Below, piece after piece: positions 17,892 through 27,195 of a stretch of 64,000 bases of DNA. This DNA comes from an uncultured Clostridia bacterium (GTDB lineage: Bacteria; Bacillota; Clostridia; UBA1381): NCBI GenBank assembly GCA_934486735.1, contig CAKSQL010000003.1:62001-126000 (forward strand). The letters run 5' to 3'. The notes below the pieces were generated by a model. That model was not told the DNA's origin. It saw only the letters and a program-made list of their open reading frames with translations, and searched no databases. Both the position numbers and the translations under genes were made by a program. The first letter of the stretch is position 1. The number at the start of each line of letters is the position of its first letter.

Positions 17892-18092
17892 TTATGAGTT
17901 AAATATATCGTTCATTTTCTTTTTCATTTCGGCGCGCCGCACTTCGGTTTCGGATTCGTCAACCGTTATATGTACGATTGAGCCTTCTTTTGCGTCTGAC
18001 GGAAGAAGAAGTTTCGGTATATTCAGAATATCACCGTTTTCAGTTTCGACAACGGCAATATCATTTTCAAATCTGTCGATAGTTATTTTCAT
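17892..18092 (-). CDS. DUF3006-type small protein
   Basis: This 66-residue protein has the pattern of the DUF3006 family (ITIDRFENDIAVVETENGDILNIPKLLLPSDAKEGSIV), probably a small beta-barrel. Such genes are often found next to ComEC-like secreted metallo-hydrolases, and here that gene ends 52 bases upstream. An accessory role with that protein is inferred from context. The function is unknown. Confidence 0.75.
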   Translation of the reverse strand: MKITIDRFENDIAVVETENGDILNIPKLLLPSDAKEGSIVHITVDESETEVRRAEMKKKMNDIFNS

Positions 18093-18143
18093 TTTAATCT
18101 CCGATCCGCCGCCCCTGCGGCGGCATAAATTTTCTCGTGTTAT

Positions 18144-19688
18144 TTACGGCTTGCATTTTGAGCAGGGAGTAAGTCCCATGCTCTGTGCCTCGGCAACGGT
18201 TACGGGTATTTTACTCTTTTTTAAATATTGACAGCCGTCGCGGTGATATTTTTCACCGGTTTTTGTTCGGTAAACCGTCTGAGATGTGTTCTCGTTTGCC
18301 GGAGGGGTGTACGACGGCGTGTAGGACGGAGTATATGAAGAATTGTCGGATGGAGCATATGACGGCTCGGCGGCAGGAGGCGTATAATCCGGCTCTGCGG
18401 AAGGCTCGTCCGAGTAATCATATACGCGAATGGTGTAATTGCTGCCGTCGCAGTCGAACATTATTGTTCCGACTTCATCGGTTCTGAATATTGTTACGTT
18501 GTTTTGTTCAAGCAGCGACAGAACGCGCTCGGTCGGGTGTCCGTAGCTGTTTTTGCCGACCGAAATGACGGCGTATTGCGGATTGACACGACCCAAAAAT
18601 TCCTCCGATGTAGAGGTTTCGGAGCCATGGTGTCCGACTTTCAGAACATCTGCTTTTACTTCGCAGCCCGATGCGAGAATATCGCTTTCCTCGGCAAAAT
18701 CGGCATCGCCGGTAAATAGGAAAGAGTTGTTTTTGTAAACAAGCCGTACCACTGCCGACATACTGTTGTTGTCATCACTTTCATTGACCGGTGCAATAAA
18801 GCTGAGACTGAGTATATCCGTATCGATTATCCGTCCGCCGGCTCGGGCATAGACCGCGTTGCAGCCGTTGGCGGTGACCGCATTCAGCAGCTGTTCAAAA
18901 GCTTGCGTTGTGTGCTCCTTTTCCGGTATGTAGAATATATCCACAGTCATTTTTTCCAAGACCTGTATCAGCCCGGTGATGTGGTCGGCATCGGGGTGCG
19001 TTGCCACAACATAGTTGACGTGGCTGTAGCCGAGAGAGCTTATGTAGTCGGCGGCGGTGACGTCGTAAGGTCCGCCGTCAATCAGCAGCGTTTCGCCGTT
19101 GGGCAGCTCGGCAAAAATTGAATCGCCCTGTCCGACGTCTATAAAATGCACACGCAAAAGCCCCGAATCCGGAACGGTTTGCTTTTTCTGCCATTCGGCA
19201 GGCAGGGCAATGTTTGTGCCATTGGGGTAATTTGCGATTGAGATTGCGGCAAGTTCGCCGTTCCACCCGATTGAGAAATCAAAACCGTCGGCAACCAAAC
19301 GGACGGGAACCATTGTTCTGCCGCCGATAATTTGCGGAGCGGTGTCAAACGAGTGCAACTCACCGTTTATATATACATCTGTGGAATTTATTGCAAGACG
19401 TATTTCCTTGCCGCCGTATGAAAGCGTGACGGTTTGCGATGCCTCATCCCAGGCGGCATTGCCGCCGAACACTTCGGTTATTGCCCGAATCGGAACCAAT
19501 GTACGCTCGTTTCGGATGGTCGGCGCTGTGCCGAATCCGGGGTCAATCTCGGATATTTCACCGTTTACAACCATTTGCGGATTGTCAATCTGCATCAAAA
19601 GCGCCGTTTCTTGCTCAGCCGACATAGCATTGTATGACGGGAGCAGGGACAGCAATAATACAAAGATAAGTAAAAAATGTTTTTTCAT
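18144..19688 (-). CDS. secreted ComEC-like metallo-beta-lactamase-fold protein
   Basis: This 514-residue exported protein has a signal peptide (residues 1-23). Two copper-amine-oxidase-N-type beta repeats occupy about residues 35-155 (RTLVPIRAITEVFG and RTMVPVRLVADGF are the repeat cores). A metallo-hydrolase domain like the C-terminal part of ComEC follows (FIDVGQGDS, LIDGG, ATHPDADHITG, KVGHHGSETS), with its metal ligands intact. A Pro/Tyr/Ser/Thr linker leads to a final 40-residue module with a His-Cys and Cys-x-x-Cys set (TGEKYHRDGC...PCSKCKP). It could be a surface nuclease or phosphodiesterase. It shares its last module with the gene at 31735. Confidence 0.85.
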   Translation of the reverse strand: MKKHFLLIFVLLLSLLPSYNAMSAEQETALLMQIDNPQMVVNGEISEIDPGFGTAPTIRNERTLVPIRAITEVFGGNAAWDEASQTVTLSYGGKEIRLAINSTDVYINGELHSFDTAPQIIGGRTMVPVRLVADGFDFSIGWNGELAAISIANYPNGTNIALPAEWQKKQTVPDSGLLRVHFIDVGQGDSIFAELPNGETLLIDGGPYDVTAADYISSLGYSHVNYVVATHPDADHITGLIQVLEKMTVDIFYIPEKEHTTQAFEQLLNAVTANGCNAVYARAGGRIIDTDILSLSFIAPVNESDDNNSMSAVVRLVYKNNSFLFTGDADFAEESDILASGCEVKADVLKVGHHGSETSTSEEFLGRVNPQYAVISVGKNSYGHPTERVLSLLEQNNVTIFRTDEVGTIMFDCDGSNYTIRVYDYSDEPSAEPDYTPPAAEPSYAPSDNSSYTPSYTPSYTPPANENTSQTVYRTKTGEKYHRDGCQYLKKSKIPVTVAEAQSMGLTPCSKCKP

Positions 19689-19722
19689 ATTTGTATAATT
19701 CTCCTTTCGCTTGCTACATAAA

Positions 19723-19751
19723 ATTATACCATAAAAAACAAACTATGTCAA
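19723..19751 (-). promoter_or_regulatory. sigma-A promoter of the ComEC-like gene
   Basis: On the - strand TTGACA (19751-19746) and TATAAT (19728-19723) are 17 bases apart, with TGG before the -10 box, about 35 bases before the start codon. Confidence 0.88.
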
Positions 19752-19894
19752 TAAATCAAAAATGATAAAGAGTCCGATAAAATCTATGGCACAATCAGCG
19801 TTGCCGGAGTAGTGATTTTCGTTGCCATGCTGATTTAAAATATATTTCCGGTTTTGGAAAAGCGATAATAATGAATTTTATACCGCATGAATTG

Positions 19895-19935
19895 AAAAAA
19901 CGCGCCGCAATGGATTGCTTCATCGGGCGCGTTTT
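19895..19935 (-). terminator. rho-independent terminator
   Basis: On the - strand AAAACGCGCC pairs with GGCGCGTTTTTT. It lies 23 bases after the stop of the RCC1-like gene. Confidence 0.85.
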
Positions 19936-19957
19936 CGTATGTTAAAATTTTGTTCTT

Positions 19958-21348
19958 TTATTTTGTTGTGATTTCAACAGTCCTTGTATTGCTGTCCCAA
20001 TTAACTGTCATGCCGAGTTCCTCGGCAAAGAATCTTACCGGGACAAAGGATCTTTCACGCGTAATTTGAGCCGGAACATCGATTGTTTTCGCTTCGCCGT
20101 TCACATACGCGGTGTCCGAATTGAGTGATACTTGTATCGTTGTGGAATCCTTTGTTGCCGTTATTGTCTTTGTTGCGTCATTCCAGTCGACTTTCATTCC
20201 GAGCCCCTCCAAAACAGCGCGCAGGGGGGCTAAGGTTCTTCCGTCCTTGATATACGGAGCGACATCGGTTGTGAGCTTTTCGCCGTCCAAAAGAATATTT
20301 ATTGTCAGAATCCAATCGGAGGACGAAAACGAATTTGAGCTGTTGGTCAGAATCTGTCCGTTTTCGTCTATTGCATAATATGTATCGTGGTTATAATATG
20401 TAATCTTCTGAACGTTCGATTCAAGCTGTTTCGGAACATTATCCGGAGGTGACGGAACGGTGGGAAGATTGGACGGAGAATATTGAACGTTCAGCTCATA
20501 CATATTTTTCTTATCATCAAGAACAATAATGTTTTGCTCGTCAAAGTAGACATCTTTGATTTTGCCGACTCCGGCTTCAGTCAAAAGCTCGACAAGTCTT
20601 TCAGCAGAATATGTTCTGATCGGTTCGGTGGCGGAAACCGAGAGCGTGCCATCGCTGTGCAGCGCTATATAGGAATATAGTCTGCCATGATATGTACCCT
20701 GTCCGCTGAGTGCGATTTTTTTAACGCCAGTCAGCTTTCTCAGCTCATTTGCGTAAGAAACATCTCCGGCAAGCAGGAGTTTTCCGTCCTTGGTTATTCC
20801 GATTGTAGAATTGTGTTCGACCAAAATATCCGAAACATTGCTCCAGCCGTTCACATTGCCCTGTCCGCATTCCTTGTCGGGGAATACGTAGGATACAACC
20901 GTTCCGTCGGTTTTAAGACCGATAACGTGATATTCGCCGGCATATAAAGATGCAATGTCTGTCCATGAATTGACTACGTCAAGCATCTTTGCGTGACGAG
21001 CCGTATCGTCACCGTATGAATTTTTATGGCATGGCGTTGTGAAAACAGTCCCGTTGTCCAAAAGGCAGAAAACGGCGTCCTGCATGGTAACCACGTCGAC
21101 GGCGGTATTCACTCCGGCAAGGTCGGCATTCAGCTCGGCGGTGTAGATGGGTGTTTGGGCAATCACGGTGCCGTCGCTTCTTACGGCTGCGTTTGTGGTT
21201 GTCACGAACCGCTCAAAATTGCGATAAAAATCCATTGAGCCGAGAGGCGGACGCTCCGGCGGAAAAGGGTTTGAGTTTTCCGTAAATACAGGTTGAATAC
21301 TTGCAGCCAATATAGACAGTGCGGCTGCAATAACAGTGATTTTTTCAT
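19958..21348 (-). pseudogene. secreted RCC1-like protein, frameshifted at its start
   Basis: The protein has a signal peptide, a region with RCC1/BNR-like strands (GEYHVIGLKTDGTVVS, NSTIGITKDGKLLLAGD, YIALHSDGTLSV), and two C-terminal copper-amine-oxidase-N-type repeats (RTLAPLRAVLEGLGMKVDW, RSFVPVRFFAEELGMTVNW). Its natural start is ATG 21348, with AAAGGGGG seven bases before it. However, ATG is followed by only six As, and the signal peptide ITVIAAALSILAAS lies in the next frame; seven As would restore MKKITVIAAA. An in-frame start farther up (21409) lies before the -10 box and is not credible. It is a slippage-prone start, a mutation or a sequencing error. Confidence 0.7.
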
Positions 21349-21355
21349 AAAAATC

Positions 21356-21399
21356 CCCCTTTAATATGATATAATAGCTATTATACCATATTAAAGGGG
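21356..21399. promoter_or_regulatory. 44-bp palindrome over the RCC1-like gene promoter
   Basis: The sequence is an inverted repeat (CCCCTTTAATATG ... CATATTAAAGGGG) with one mismatched pair. It holds overlapping TATAAT boxes on both strands and the ribosome binding site of the gene. The - strand -10 box is at 21385-21380. A DNA-level operator is the simplest reading. Confidence 0.6.
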
Positions 21400-21418
21400 A
21401 AAATTTCATGCATATTTG

Positions 21419-22288
21419 CTAATTTTTGTAAAGTTCTGCTTTGCCGATATCATTAAAGAGTGACATCTTAAACTCAACAACCTCGCGCATAGCCTTTATG
21501 CAAGGGGGGTATATTGCATTCGGCTCAATCCATTTCGGATTTTCAGCAAGCACCTCGCGGCACTTTTTATAAAATGCGAATTTGATATCGCTCGAAATGT
21601 TGATTTTCGAAATACCAATTTTAACCGATTCGGCAATTTCCTTATCCGGATTTGACGATCCGCCATGGAGCACCAGGGGAACATCAACGGTATCGCGGAT
21701 TGTTTTGAGCAGGTCAAGCTTAAGCTCCGGCTTTTTATCCTTTGGATAGATTCCGTGTGCCGTACCTATTGCAACGGCGAGTGAGTCGATTCCGGTTTTT
21801 TGAATAAAGTCCTCCGCCTGATTCGGGTCGGTGTAGATGATATCGTCGCTGCCGCCCTCATACGAATCGCCGGTTGTTCCGATTGTTCCAAGTTCCGCCT
21901 CGACCGATACATCGGAGGGGTGCGCAACCTCAACAACCTTTTTGGTGATTGCGATATTGTCCTCATATGACATGTGCGACGCGTCAATCATAACCGAGGT
22001 AAAGCCGCAGCGGATTGCGCGCAGAATCTCGTTGAATTTTCCGCCATGGTCAAGATGAATAACCATCGGCACGCGTGACTTGTACGCTTCCTCGATGCAG
22101 GTTTTTATAAAGCTGTCGCCCAAAAATTCAAGCTCTGTGGGGTGAATTGCCAAAATAACCGGTGCGTTTTTCTCGTTGGCGCTTTCCACAACGCCTTTTA
22201 AAATAGCCTCGCTGCCGATGTTGAATGCCGGTACGGCAAATTCGTTCTTGTCCGCAACGGCAAGCATTTCTTTCATGTTAATTAGCAT
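21419..22288 (-). CDS. class II ketose-bisphosphate aldolase (copy 2)
   Basis: This zinc-dependent class II aldolase of the fructose/tagatose-bisphosphate type cleaves a ketose bisphosphate to dihydroxyacetone phosphate and an aldehyde. The 289-residue protein shows HLDHGG near residue 79, VEAELGTIGTTGD, IGTAHGIYP and LHGGSSNPD, which hold the zinc and phosphate ligands. It lies last in the PTS gene cluster, so it probably acts on a sugar phosphate produced by that PTS. Which sugar cannot be told. Confidence 0.92.
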   Translation of the reverse strand: MLINMKEMLAVADKNEFAVPAFNIGSEAILKGVVESANEKNAPVILAIHPTELEFLGDSFIKTCIEEAYKSRVPMVIHLDHGGKFNEILRAIRCGFTSVMIDASHMSYEDNIAITKKVVEVAHPSDVSVEAELGTIGTTGDSYEGGSDDIIYTDPNQAEDFIQKTGIDSLAVAIGTAHGIYPKDKKPELKLDLLKTIRDTVDVPLVLHGGSSNPDKEIAESVKIGISKINISSDIKFAFYKKCREVLAENPKWIEPNAIYPPCIKAMREVVEFKMSLFNDIGKAELYKN

Positions 22289-22327
22289 AGTTTCATAGCC
22301 TTTCTGCCCACAGGTAGTAAGAATCCT

Positions 22328-22355
22328 GCGCCCCGTCTGTGGGCGGACGGGGCGC
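22328..22355. other. GC-rich stem-loop between the aldolase genes
   Basis: GCGCCCCGTC pairs perfectly with GACGGGGCGC around an 8-base loop. No T-run follows on either strand, so it is more likely an mRNA processing or stability element than a terminator. Confidence 0.55.
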
Positions 22356-22363
22356 GCTTTGAG

Positions 22364-23215
22364 TTAATTTTTGCCTTTTGAGCCGGAAAGTCCGATATAA
22401 TACTTTACAAGCTCAACGCTCTTTTTCTCCGATTGGTGAATCAAGTCGAAATAGTTGATGTCGGGATTCTGCGCGAGCAGCTCGGAGACCGCATCGCGGT
22501 TGGCATTCATAAAATCGCAGCCGACATTGATTTTGTTGATTCCGTTTTTAACCGAGTTTGAAATATTTTCCTCGCCCGAGCCCGAGCCGCCATGGAGTAC
22601 AAGCGGCATTTTTGTAAGGCGCTTAATCTCGGCAAGACGGTCGATGTCGAATTTCGGAATCATGCCGTCGGGATAGTTCCCATGCGATGTCCCGATTGAA
22701 ATGGCAAGCGCGTCTATCCCGGTGCGCTCGGCAAAGGTTTTCGCCTGCAATGGGTCGGTGTACATCGAATCGCTTGTGAAATTGCCGCCCTCGCTCGCGC
22801 CGAGACAGCCTATTTCACCCTCAACGCTGACACCGCGAAGATGAGCATAGTCGGCGATTTCCTTTGTCATTTTGATGTTGTTTTCAAAATCAAAGCGTGA
22901 CGCGTCAACCATAACCGAGGAAAAACCGTCGTTTATCGCTTTTATGATATAGTCCTTTTCCTGCCCGTGGTCGAGATTGAGCGCGACATTGACCTTTGCT
23001 CTTTGGGCAAGAGTGCGAACTGTCGGCACGATAAGCTCGCTGTCCGAATGGGTGAGAAGATGCTCGTAGTAGATATTTATTATAATTGGAGCGTTTTCCT
23101 CCTCGGCGGCAGTGATGACTGCGCGCGCGGTTTCGAGGTTGAAGCAGTTTATCGCCATTACCGCGTAGCCGCCCGCGTTCGCCCTGTCGAGCATTTCTTT
23201 CATTGAAACGTACAT
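22364..23215 (-). CDS. class II ketose-bisphosphate aldolase (copy 1)
   Basis: This is a second class II aldolase, 283 residues and clearly diverged from its neighbour at 21419. It has NLDHGQEKD in place of HLDHGG, VEGEIGCLGASEGG, IGTSHGNYPDG and LHGGSGSGEE, so zinc-binding His residues are kept. ATG 23215 is chosen because AAAGGATTG precedes it; the frame extends further but into the repeat element. Two different aldolases in tandem suggest two substrates, or a heteromer as in GatY/GatZ-like systems. Confidence 0.9.
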   Translation of the reverse strand: MYVSMKEMLDRANAGGYAVMAINCFNLETARAVITAAEEENAPIIINIYYEHLLTHSDSELIVPTVRTLAQRAKVNVALNLDHGQEKDYIIKAINDGFSSVMVDASRFDFENNIKMTKEIADYAHLRGVSVEGEIGCLGASEGGNFTSDSMYTDPLQAKTFAERTGIDALAISIGTSHGNYPDGMIPKFDIDRLAEIKRLTKMPLVLHGGSGSGEENISNSVKNGINKINVGCDFMNANRDAVSELLAQNPDINYFDLIHQSEKKSVELVKYYIGLSGSKGKN

Positions 23216-23234
23216 ATAATCAATCCTTTCGTTT

Positions 23235-23381
23235 AGCCTAAGAAAAGTAATCTGAACCCGCCTAAAAAGGCATAATTTCGGCATATTTCGGCTTGTTGTC
23301 TTTGAAAGGCGCCAGCCTTTCGGCATCCTCCGCACCAAAATTCCGGCTCAAAATCGGAGTTCGGATTACTTTTTTTCGGCT
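23235..23381. repeat. MITE-like inverted-repeat element, copy A
   Basis: About 147 bp flanked by 27-bp imperfect terminal inverted repeats (AGCCxAAxAAAAGTAATC type, ending in GGATTACTTTTTTTCGGCT). The outer 60 bp and 35 bp match copy B at 32834-32983 in reverse orientation; the centre differs. There is no coding capacity. It sits between the EIIC gene and the first aldolase, and its end forms the EIIC stop codon. Confidence 0.75.
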
Positions 23382-24462
23382 AGCTAAGCTTTATCTGCGA
23401 CATGTCAAGCTCGTCCTCTTCTTCGTCAAGAACAACGGCGTCCTCCTGCTTTGCATCCTTTTTGAGGAACACCAGCAGCAGCGCGGTGATTACAGTTCCG
23501 ACGGTGAGAGCCAGCATAAAGCCCCAGGGGTTAATCATCGCGGGAACAATGAACATTCCGCCGGAGGGAACCATTGAGCCGACATTGAGAATCATTATCA
23601 AAGCGCCGCCGACAGCCGAACCGATTGAACAGGACACAATAACGCGTATCGGGTCAACAGCGGCAATCGGAATAACACCCTCGGTAATCATGCAGATACC
23701 CATCGGGAATGCAATTTTGATATTGTCAGTCTCGCTGCGAGTGTATCTTGAACGTTTAATCAGCCATGAAAGTGCGACGCCGAACGGGGGTATCATTGAC
23801 GCACAGATTTTAACAGCCTCGGGACCGTAAACGCCGTCCATCAAAAGACCGTCCGCAAAGAGCGATGCAACCTTATTGACAGGTCCGCCGAAGTCGAATG
23901 CTGCCATGGCGCCCATAATCGCGCCGAACACGCCGCGCGAACCGGTCTGCATGTTGACAAGGAAATTCTCCAATGCTTCCGATGCAAGAGCTATCGGACC
24001 GCCGATTATAAAGAACATAACCAAACCGATAACAACCGAGGAAATGAGCGGAATAATCATCATCGGCATAAGCCCTTGAGCCCATTTGGGGACTTTGAGA
24101 TATTTTTTCAAAAACTCAACGAAATATCCGGCAAGATATCCGCCGAGCATACCGCCCAAAAATCCCGCGCCCATGTTCTGGGCAATCATACCCATTAAAA
24201 GACCGGGGGCGATACCGGGTCGGTCGGCAATGGAATAGGCAATCGCCGCGCCCATAACTCCGGGCAGAAGCCCCATTCCGTAGACACCGAGTGTAACCGC
24301 TGCCTGCCAAACGTTGTAGCCTGCCTTGTAGTCTGTTATCGTGGACGGATTACCGCCGAAAATATTTCCGATTGCGATGAGAAGTCCCGATGCGACAACC
24401 AACGGCAGCATGAACGAAATTCCCGTCAGCGCGTGCTTTTTTAACTGTAATTTCTTAAGCAT
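23380..24462 (-). CDS. PTS fructose-type EIIC component
   Basis: This is the membrane channel of a fructose-family PTS. The 360-residue protein has about nine hydrophobic segments and the EIIC hallmark region FDFGGPVNKVASLF, followed by ITEGVIPIAAVDP. It carries no fused EIIB, which is encoded next upstream. Its stop codon TAG falls within the terminal inverted repeat of the MITE-like element, so the last residues (KLS) may be supplied by the insertion. Confidence 0.93.
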   Translation of the reverse strand: MLKKLQLKKHALTGISFMLPLVVASGLLIAIGNIFGGNPSTITDYKAGYNVWQAAVTLGVYGMGLLPGVMGAAIAYSIADRPGIAPGLLMGMIAQNMGAGFLGGMLGGYLAGYFVEFLKKYLKVPKWAQGLMPMMIIPLISSVVIGLVMFFIIGGPIALASEALENFLVNMQTGSRGVFGAIMGAMAAFDFGGPVNKVASLFADGLLMDGVYGPEAVKICASMIPPFGVALSWLIKRSRYTRSETDNIKIAFPMGICMITEGVIPIAAVDPIRVIVSCSIGSAVGGALIMILNVGSMVPSGGMFIVPAMINPWGFMLALTVGTVITALLLVFLKKDAKQEDAVVLDEEEDELDMSQIKLS

Positions 24463-24480
24463 TTTGTTATCCTCCTTTTA

Positions 24481-24789
24481 TCATTTCAATTCTTCCTGAA
24501 TTTTGTTTATCAAGGCTTTGGGCGATTTTATGGCAATGTGAGTCGGAATTTCGACAATTTTTTTGCCATGAAAACGCTCTCTGCCGCCCACTTTTATATC
24601 CGCCGCGATGATTACAACGTCCGCATCTCGGATGTCCTTTTCGGTCAGCTCGTCCTCTGTGCCGATTGTCCCCTGAGTTTCAATATGAACCTCGTGTCCC
24701 AGTTCCTTTGCGGCGGTGACAAGCTTTTCCTTTGCAATATAAGTGTGCGCAATACCCGATGTGCATGCAGCTATTCCAACTATTTTCAT
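24481..24789 (-). CDS. PTS fructose-type EIIB component
   Basis: This soluble phosphocarrier passes phosphate from EIIA to the incoming sugar. The 102-residue protein has the phosphorylated Cys9 in AACTSGIAHTY, the standard fructose-EIIB active-site loop. It is transcribed with EIIA before it and EIIC after it. Confidence 0.93.
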   Translation of the reverse strand: MKIVGIAACTSGIAHTYIAKEKLVTAAKELGHEVHIETQGTIGTEDELTEKDIRDADVVIIAADIKVGGRERFHGKKIVEIPTHIAIKSPKALINKIQEELK

Positions 24790-24810
24790 TTTGTATCATT
24801 CCTTTCTTTT

Positions 24811-25254
24811 TTATTCGGAGAAAATATTGATAATTTCATCCTCGTTTTTTGCATTTAAGAGCCGCTCGCAGGTTTCGGCAGACGCCAATTTCCGCGCCAT
24901 CTGTGAGAGCAATCTCACATGTGATGAGCCTTTGTCGTTCTCGTTGACAGCCAAAAGCACAATGAATTGAATCAGCTTGTCATCCGCACTTTCCCATTCG
25001 ACGGGATTTTTGAGTATTCCTATCGCGGCGGTCGTGTCGCTGACATAAACAGATTTCCCATGCGGAATCGCAATCCCGTTTCCGATTCCGGTTGCCGATA
25101 CCGCCTCGCGATCCATAACGTCTTTGATAAATGCGTCTTTGTCAGTCAGTGAGCCAGTTTTTAAAAGCATGTCCGAAAGCTTTTCAATAGCCGCCTTCTT
25201 GTCTTTAGCGTCAAGCTTTAAACAGATATGTTCTTTTTTTAAAATATTATTCAT
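24811..25254 (-). CDS. PTS fructose-type EIIA component
   Basis: This 147-residue phosphocarrier of the PTS_EIIA_2 (mannitol/fructose) type has the phospho-His at residue 65 in GIAIPHGKS. It receives phosphate from HPr and gives it to EIIB Cys9. Its start overlaps the end of the EI gene by 8 bases. Confidence 0.92.
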   Translation of the reverse strand: MNNILKKEHICLKLDAKDKKAAIEKLSDMLLKTGSLTDKDAFIKDVMDREAVSATGIGNGIAIPHGKSVYVSDTTAAIGILKNPVEWESADDKLIQFIVLLAVNENDKGSSHVRLLSQMARKLASAETCERLLNAKNEDEIINIFSE

Positions 25255-26920
25255 AGCTGTCCTCCAAAATATTTATAACCTCGTCGGCAGTTTCGCATGT
25301 CAGTGCCTTTTGTACAAGCTTTTTTGCCGAGCTTAATGAAATACCTTTGATTTTTTCCTTTATTCTGCCGACTGCCGGGAGGGGAACGCTGAAGGTTGTA
25401 AGTCCCATCCCGAGCAAAAGAGCTGTAAAGCCGGTGTCGGCGGCTAAGTCTCCACACACGCTCACGTCGATTCCGGCGGTCTTGCCGGCATGTATAACCT
25501 GTGCAAGCGTTTTTAAAACCGCAGGATTGTATGGGTTGTAGACCGATTCGACATCGGTGTTTCCGCGATCGGCGGCAGTGATATACTGTACAAGGTCGTT
25601 TGTGCCTATGCTGAAAAAGTCGCAGTGCGCGGCAAGCATATCCGCCATAATTGCACTTGCCGGGGTTTCGATCATGATACCGAGATGAATATCGCGGCAG
25701 CAATCGTGACCGACAGCAGTGATTTTTTTCGTTATCTCGTCAATCATGGCACGCGTATTTGTTATTTCGTCAAGACTTGTTATCATCGGCAGCATAAGCT
25801 TGACGCTTTTCTGTGCACCGGCGAGAATAATCGCCTCCAGCTGCTGAGCAAAAATATCGGGATTTGCAAGGCAAAGCCGTATTCCGCGGCAGCCGAGAAA
25901 CGGATTTTCCTCTTTTTTCATTCCGAGATAGTCAAGCTGCTTGTCACCGCCTATGTCAATTGTGCGTATCGTGACCGGCAGGGGAGAGACGCGGTTTAAA
26001 ACCTCACGGTAGGCATCGGTCTGCTCGGAGACGGTAGGTTTTTTCGACATGGACGAGTATAAAAACTCGGTTCTGAAAAGTCCGATTCCGTCGATATGCT
26101 CATCGTCGAGCGAGTCCAAATCGGACGGCTTGCCGATGTTTATGCATATATTGATTTTTTCGCTGTCGGCGGTTCGCGCCTCCTCTTTTTTCAGCGAATC
26201 GAGTTTTTCTTTAAAGCTGAGTTCGTCCAAAAGCTTTTTTTGATATTTCGATTCGGTTTCGGAATCGGGGGCGATTATAAGCACGCCCTCGTCTCCGTCA
26301 AGATATCCCATGCCCTCCGCGCCCGAAAGCTTCCCCGCGCCGACAACCGCCGGGATGCCCAAGGATTTTGCCAAAATTACGGTGTGGGACGCTTTTCCGC
26401 CCAGCTCGCATATGAATCCGGCAAGACGGCTGTGGTCGAATTGCATGGTGTCGACCGGGGTCAGTTCGCGCGCCGCAAGAATATATTTTTCGCCGTCGTT
26501 GGGAAAAGAAAACTCAGCGTCGGCACCGCTTAAAATCTCTGTCAGTATCTTGCCGATATACTTTATGTCATCGGTGCGCTGACGCATATATTCGTTGCCG
26601 CTTGCGGAAAGCCTTGCAGCCATTTTGTCACAGACCTCGGTGACGGCGGCGATTTCGTCCGTTCCGTCGGCGATTGCCGATTCGATCGGCGAGCGGAGCA
26701 TGCTGTCGTTTAAAAGCATTTCGTACGCTTCGAATATCTTTGCATTTTCTTCACCCAGGTTGGCAAGAGCCTTTTCCTTGAGAACGCTGACCTTGCCGGT
26801 TGCCAGGCGAAAGGCTTCGTCAATGCCGACCGATGCGCTTTTTTTCGCCTTTTTTTCAAACCGGATTACGCCGGCGTGTACAAGTCCCGGCGCTCCGGCA
26901 ATTCCTTTGAAAATTTTCAA
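25247..26920 (-). CDS. ptsI: PTS enzyme I
   Basis: This 557-residue enzyme takes phosphate from phosphoenolpyruvate and passes it to HPr. The phospho-His is H179 in GGKASHTVILAKS. The PEP-binding domain shows FRTEFLY, GCRGIR, IGIMIETPAS-like and SIGTNDLVQY, with the active-site Cys in VSVCGDLA. It is encoded within a sugar-specific cluster directly after HPr. This may be the only general EI of the cell or a dedicated second copy; the window cannot tell. Confidence 0.95.
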   Translation of the reverse strand: MKIFKGIAGAPGLVHAGVIRFEKKAKKSASVGIDEAFRLATGKVSVLKEKALANLGEENAKIFEAYEMLLNDSMLRSPIESAIADGTDEIAAVTEVCDKMAARLSASGNEYMRQRTDDIKYIGKILTEILSGADAEFSFPNDGEKYILAARELTPVDTMQFDHSRLAGFICELGGKASHTVILAKSLGIPAVVGAGKLSGAEGMGYLDGDEGVLIIAPDSETESKYQKKLLDELSFKEKLDSLKKEEARTADSEKINICINIGKPSDLDSLDDEHIDGIGLFRTEFLYSSMSKKPTVSEQTDAYREVLNRVSPLPVTIRTIDIGGDKQLDYLGMKKEENPFLGCRGIRLCLANPDIFAQQLEAIILAGAQKSVKLMLPMITSLDEITNTRAMIDEITKKITAVGHDCCRDIHLGIMIETPASAIMADMLAAHCDFFSIGTNDLVQYITAADRGNTDVESVYNPYNPAVLKTLAQVIHAGKTAGIDVSVCGDLAADTGFTALLLGMGLTTFSVPLPAVGRIKEKIKGISLSSAKKLVQKALTCETADEVINILEDSYE

Positions 26921-26926
26921 TGTCTA

Positions 26927-27181
26927 TCACTCCATATCCAATGTGTTAATCAAAGCCTCAACCGCCTCCTGCTCGTCCGCACCCTCGGCTCTGATTTCGA
27001 TTGTGTCACCCTTTGCCGCACCTGCGCAAAGAACCATGAGAATACTTTTTGCTTCAAATTCTTCGCCGTCCTTTATTATCACGATGCTGCTTTTGAATTT
27101 TTCGGCGGTTTTGCAAAAGTCCGATGCGGGGCGCGCGTGCAGACCCTCCTCATTTTTGATTGTATAACTTACCTTTACCAT
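26927..27181 (-). CDS. ptsH: PTS phosphocarrier protein HPr
   Basis: This 84-residue HPr has the phospho-His H15 in EGLHARPAS and the regulatory Ser46 in AKSILMVL, the site used by HPr kinase in Bacillota. Keeping Ser46 means it could also serve carbon catabolite control. The gene is six bases before EI and follows the PRD regulator gene. Confidence 0.94.
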   Translation of the reverse strand: MVKVSYTIKNEEGLHARPASDFCKTAEKFKSSIVIIKDGEEFEAKSILMVLCAGAAKGDTIEIRAEGADEQEAVEALINTLDME

Positions 27182-27195
27182 TTATATAGACCTCC

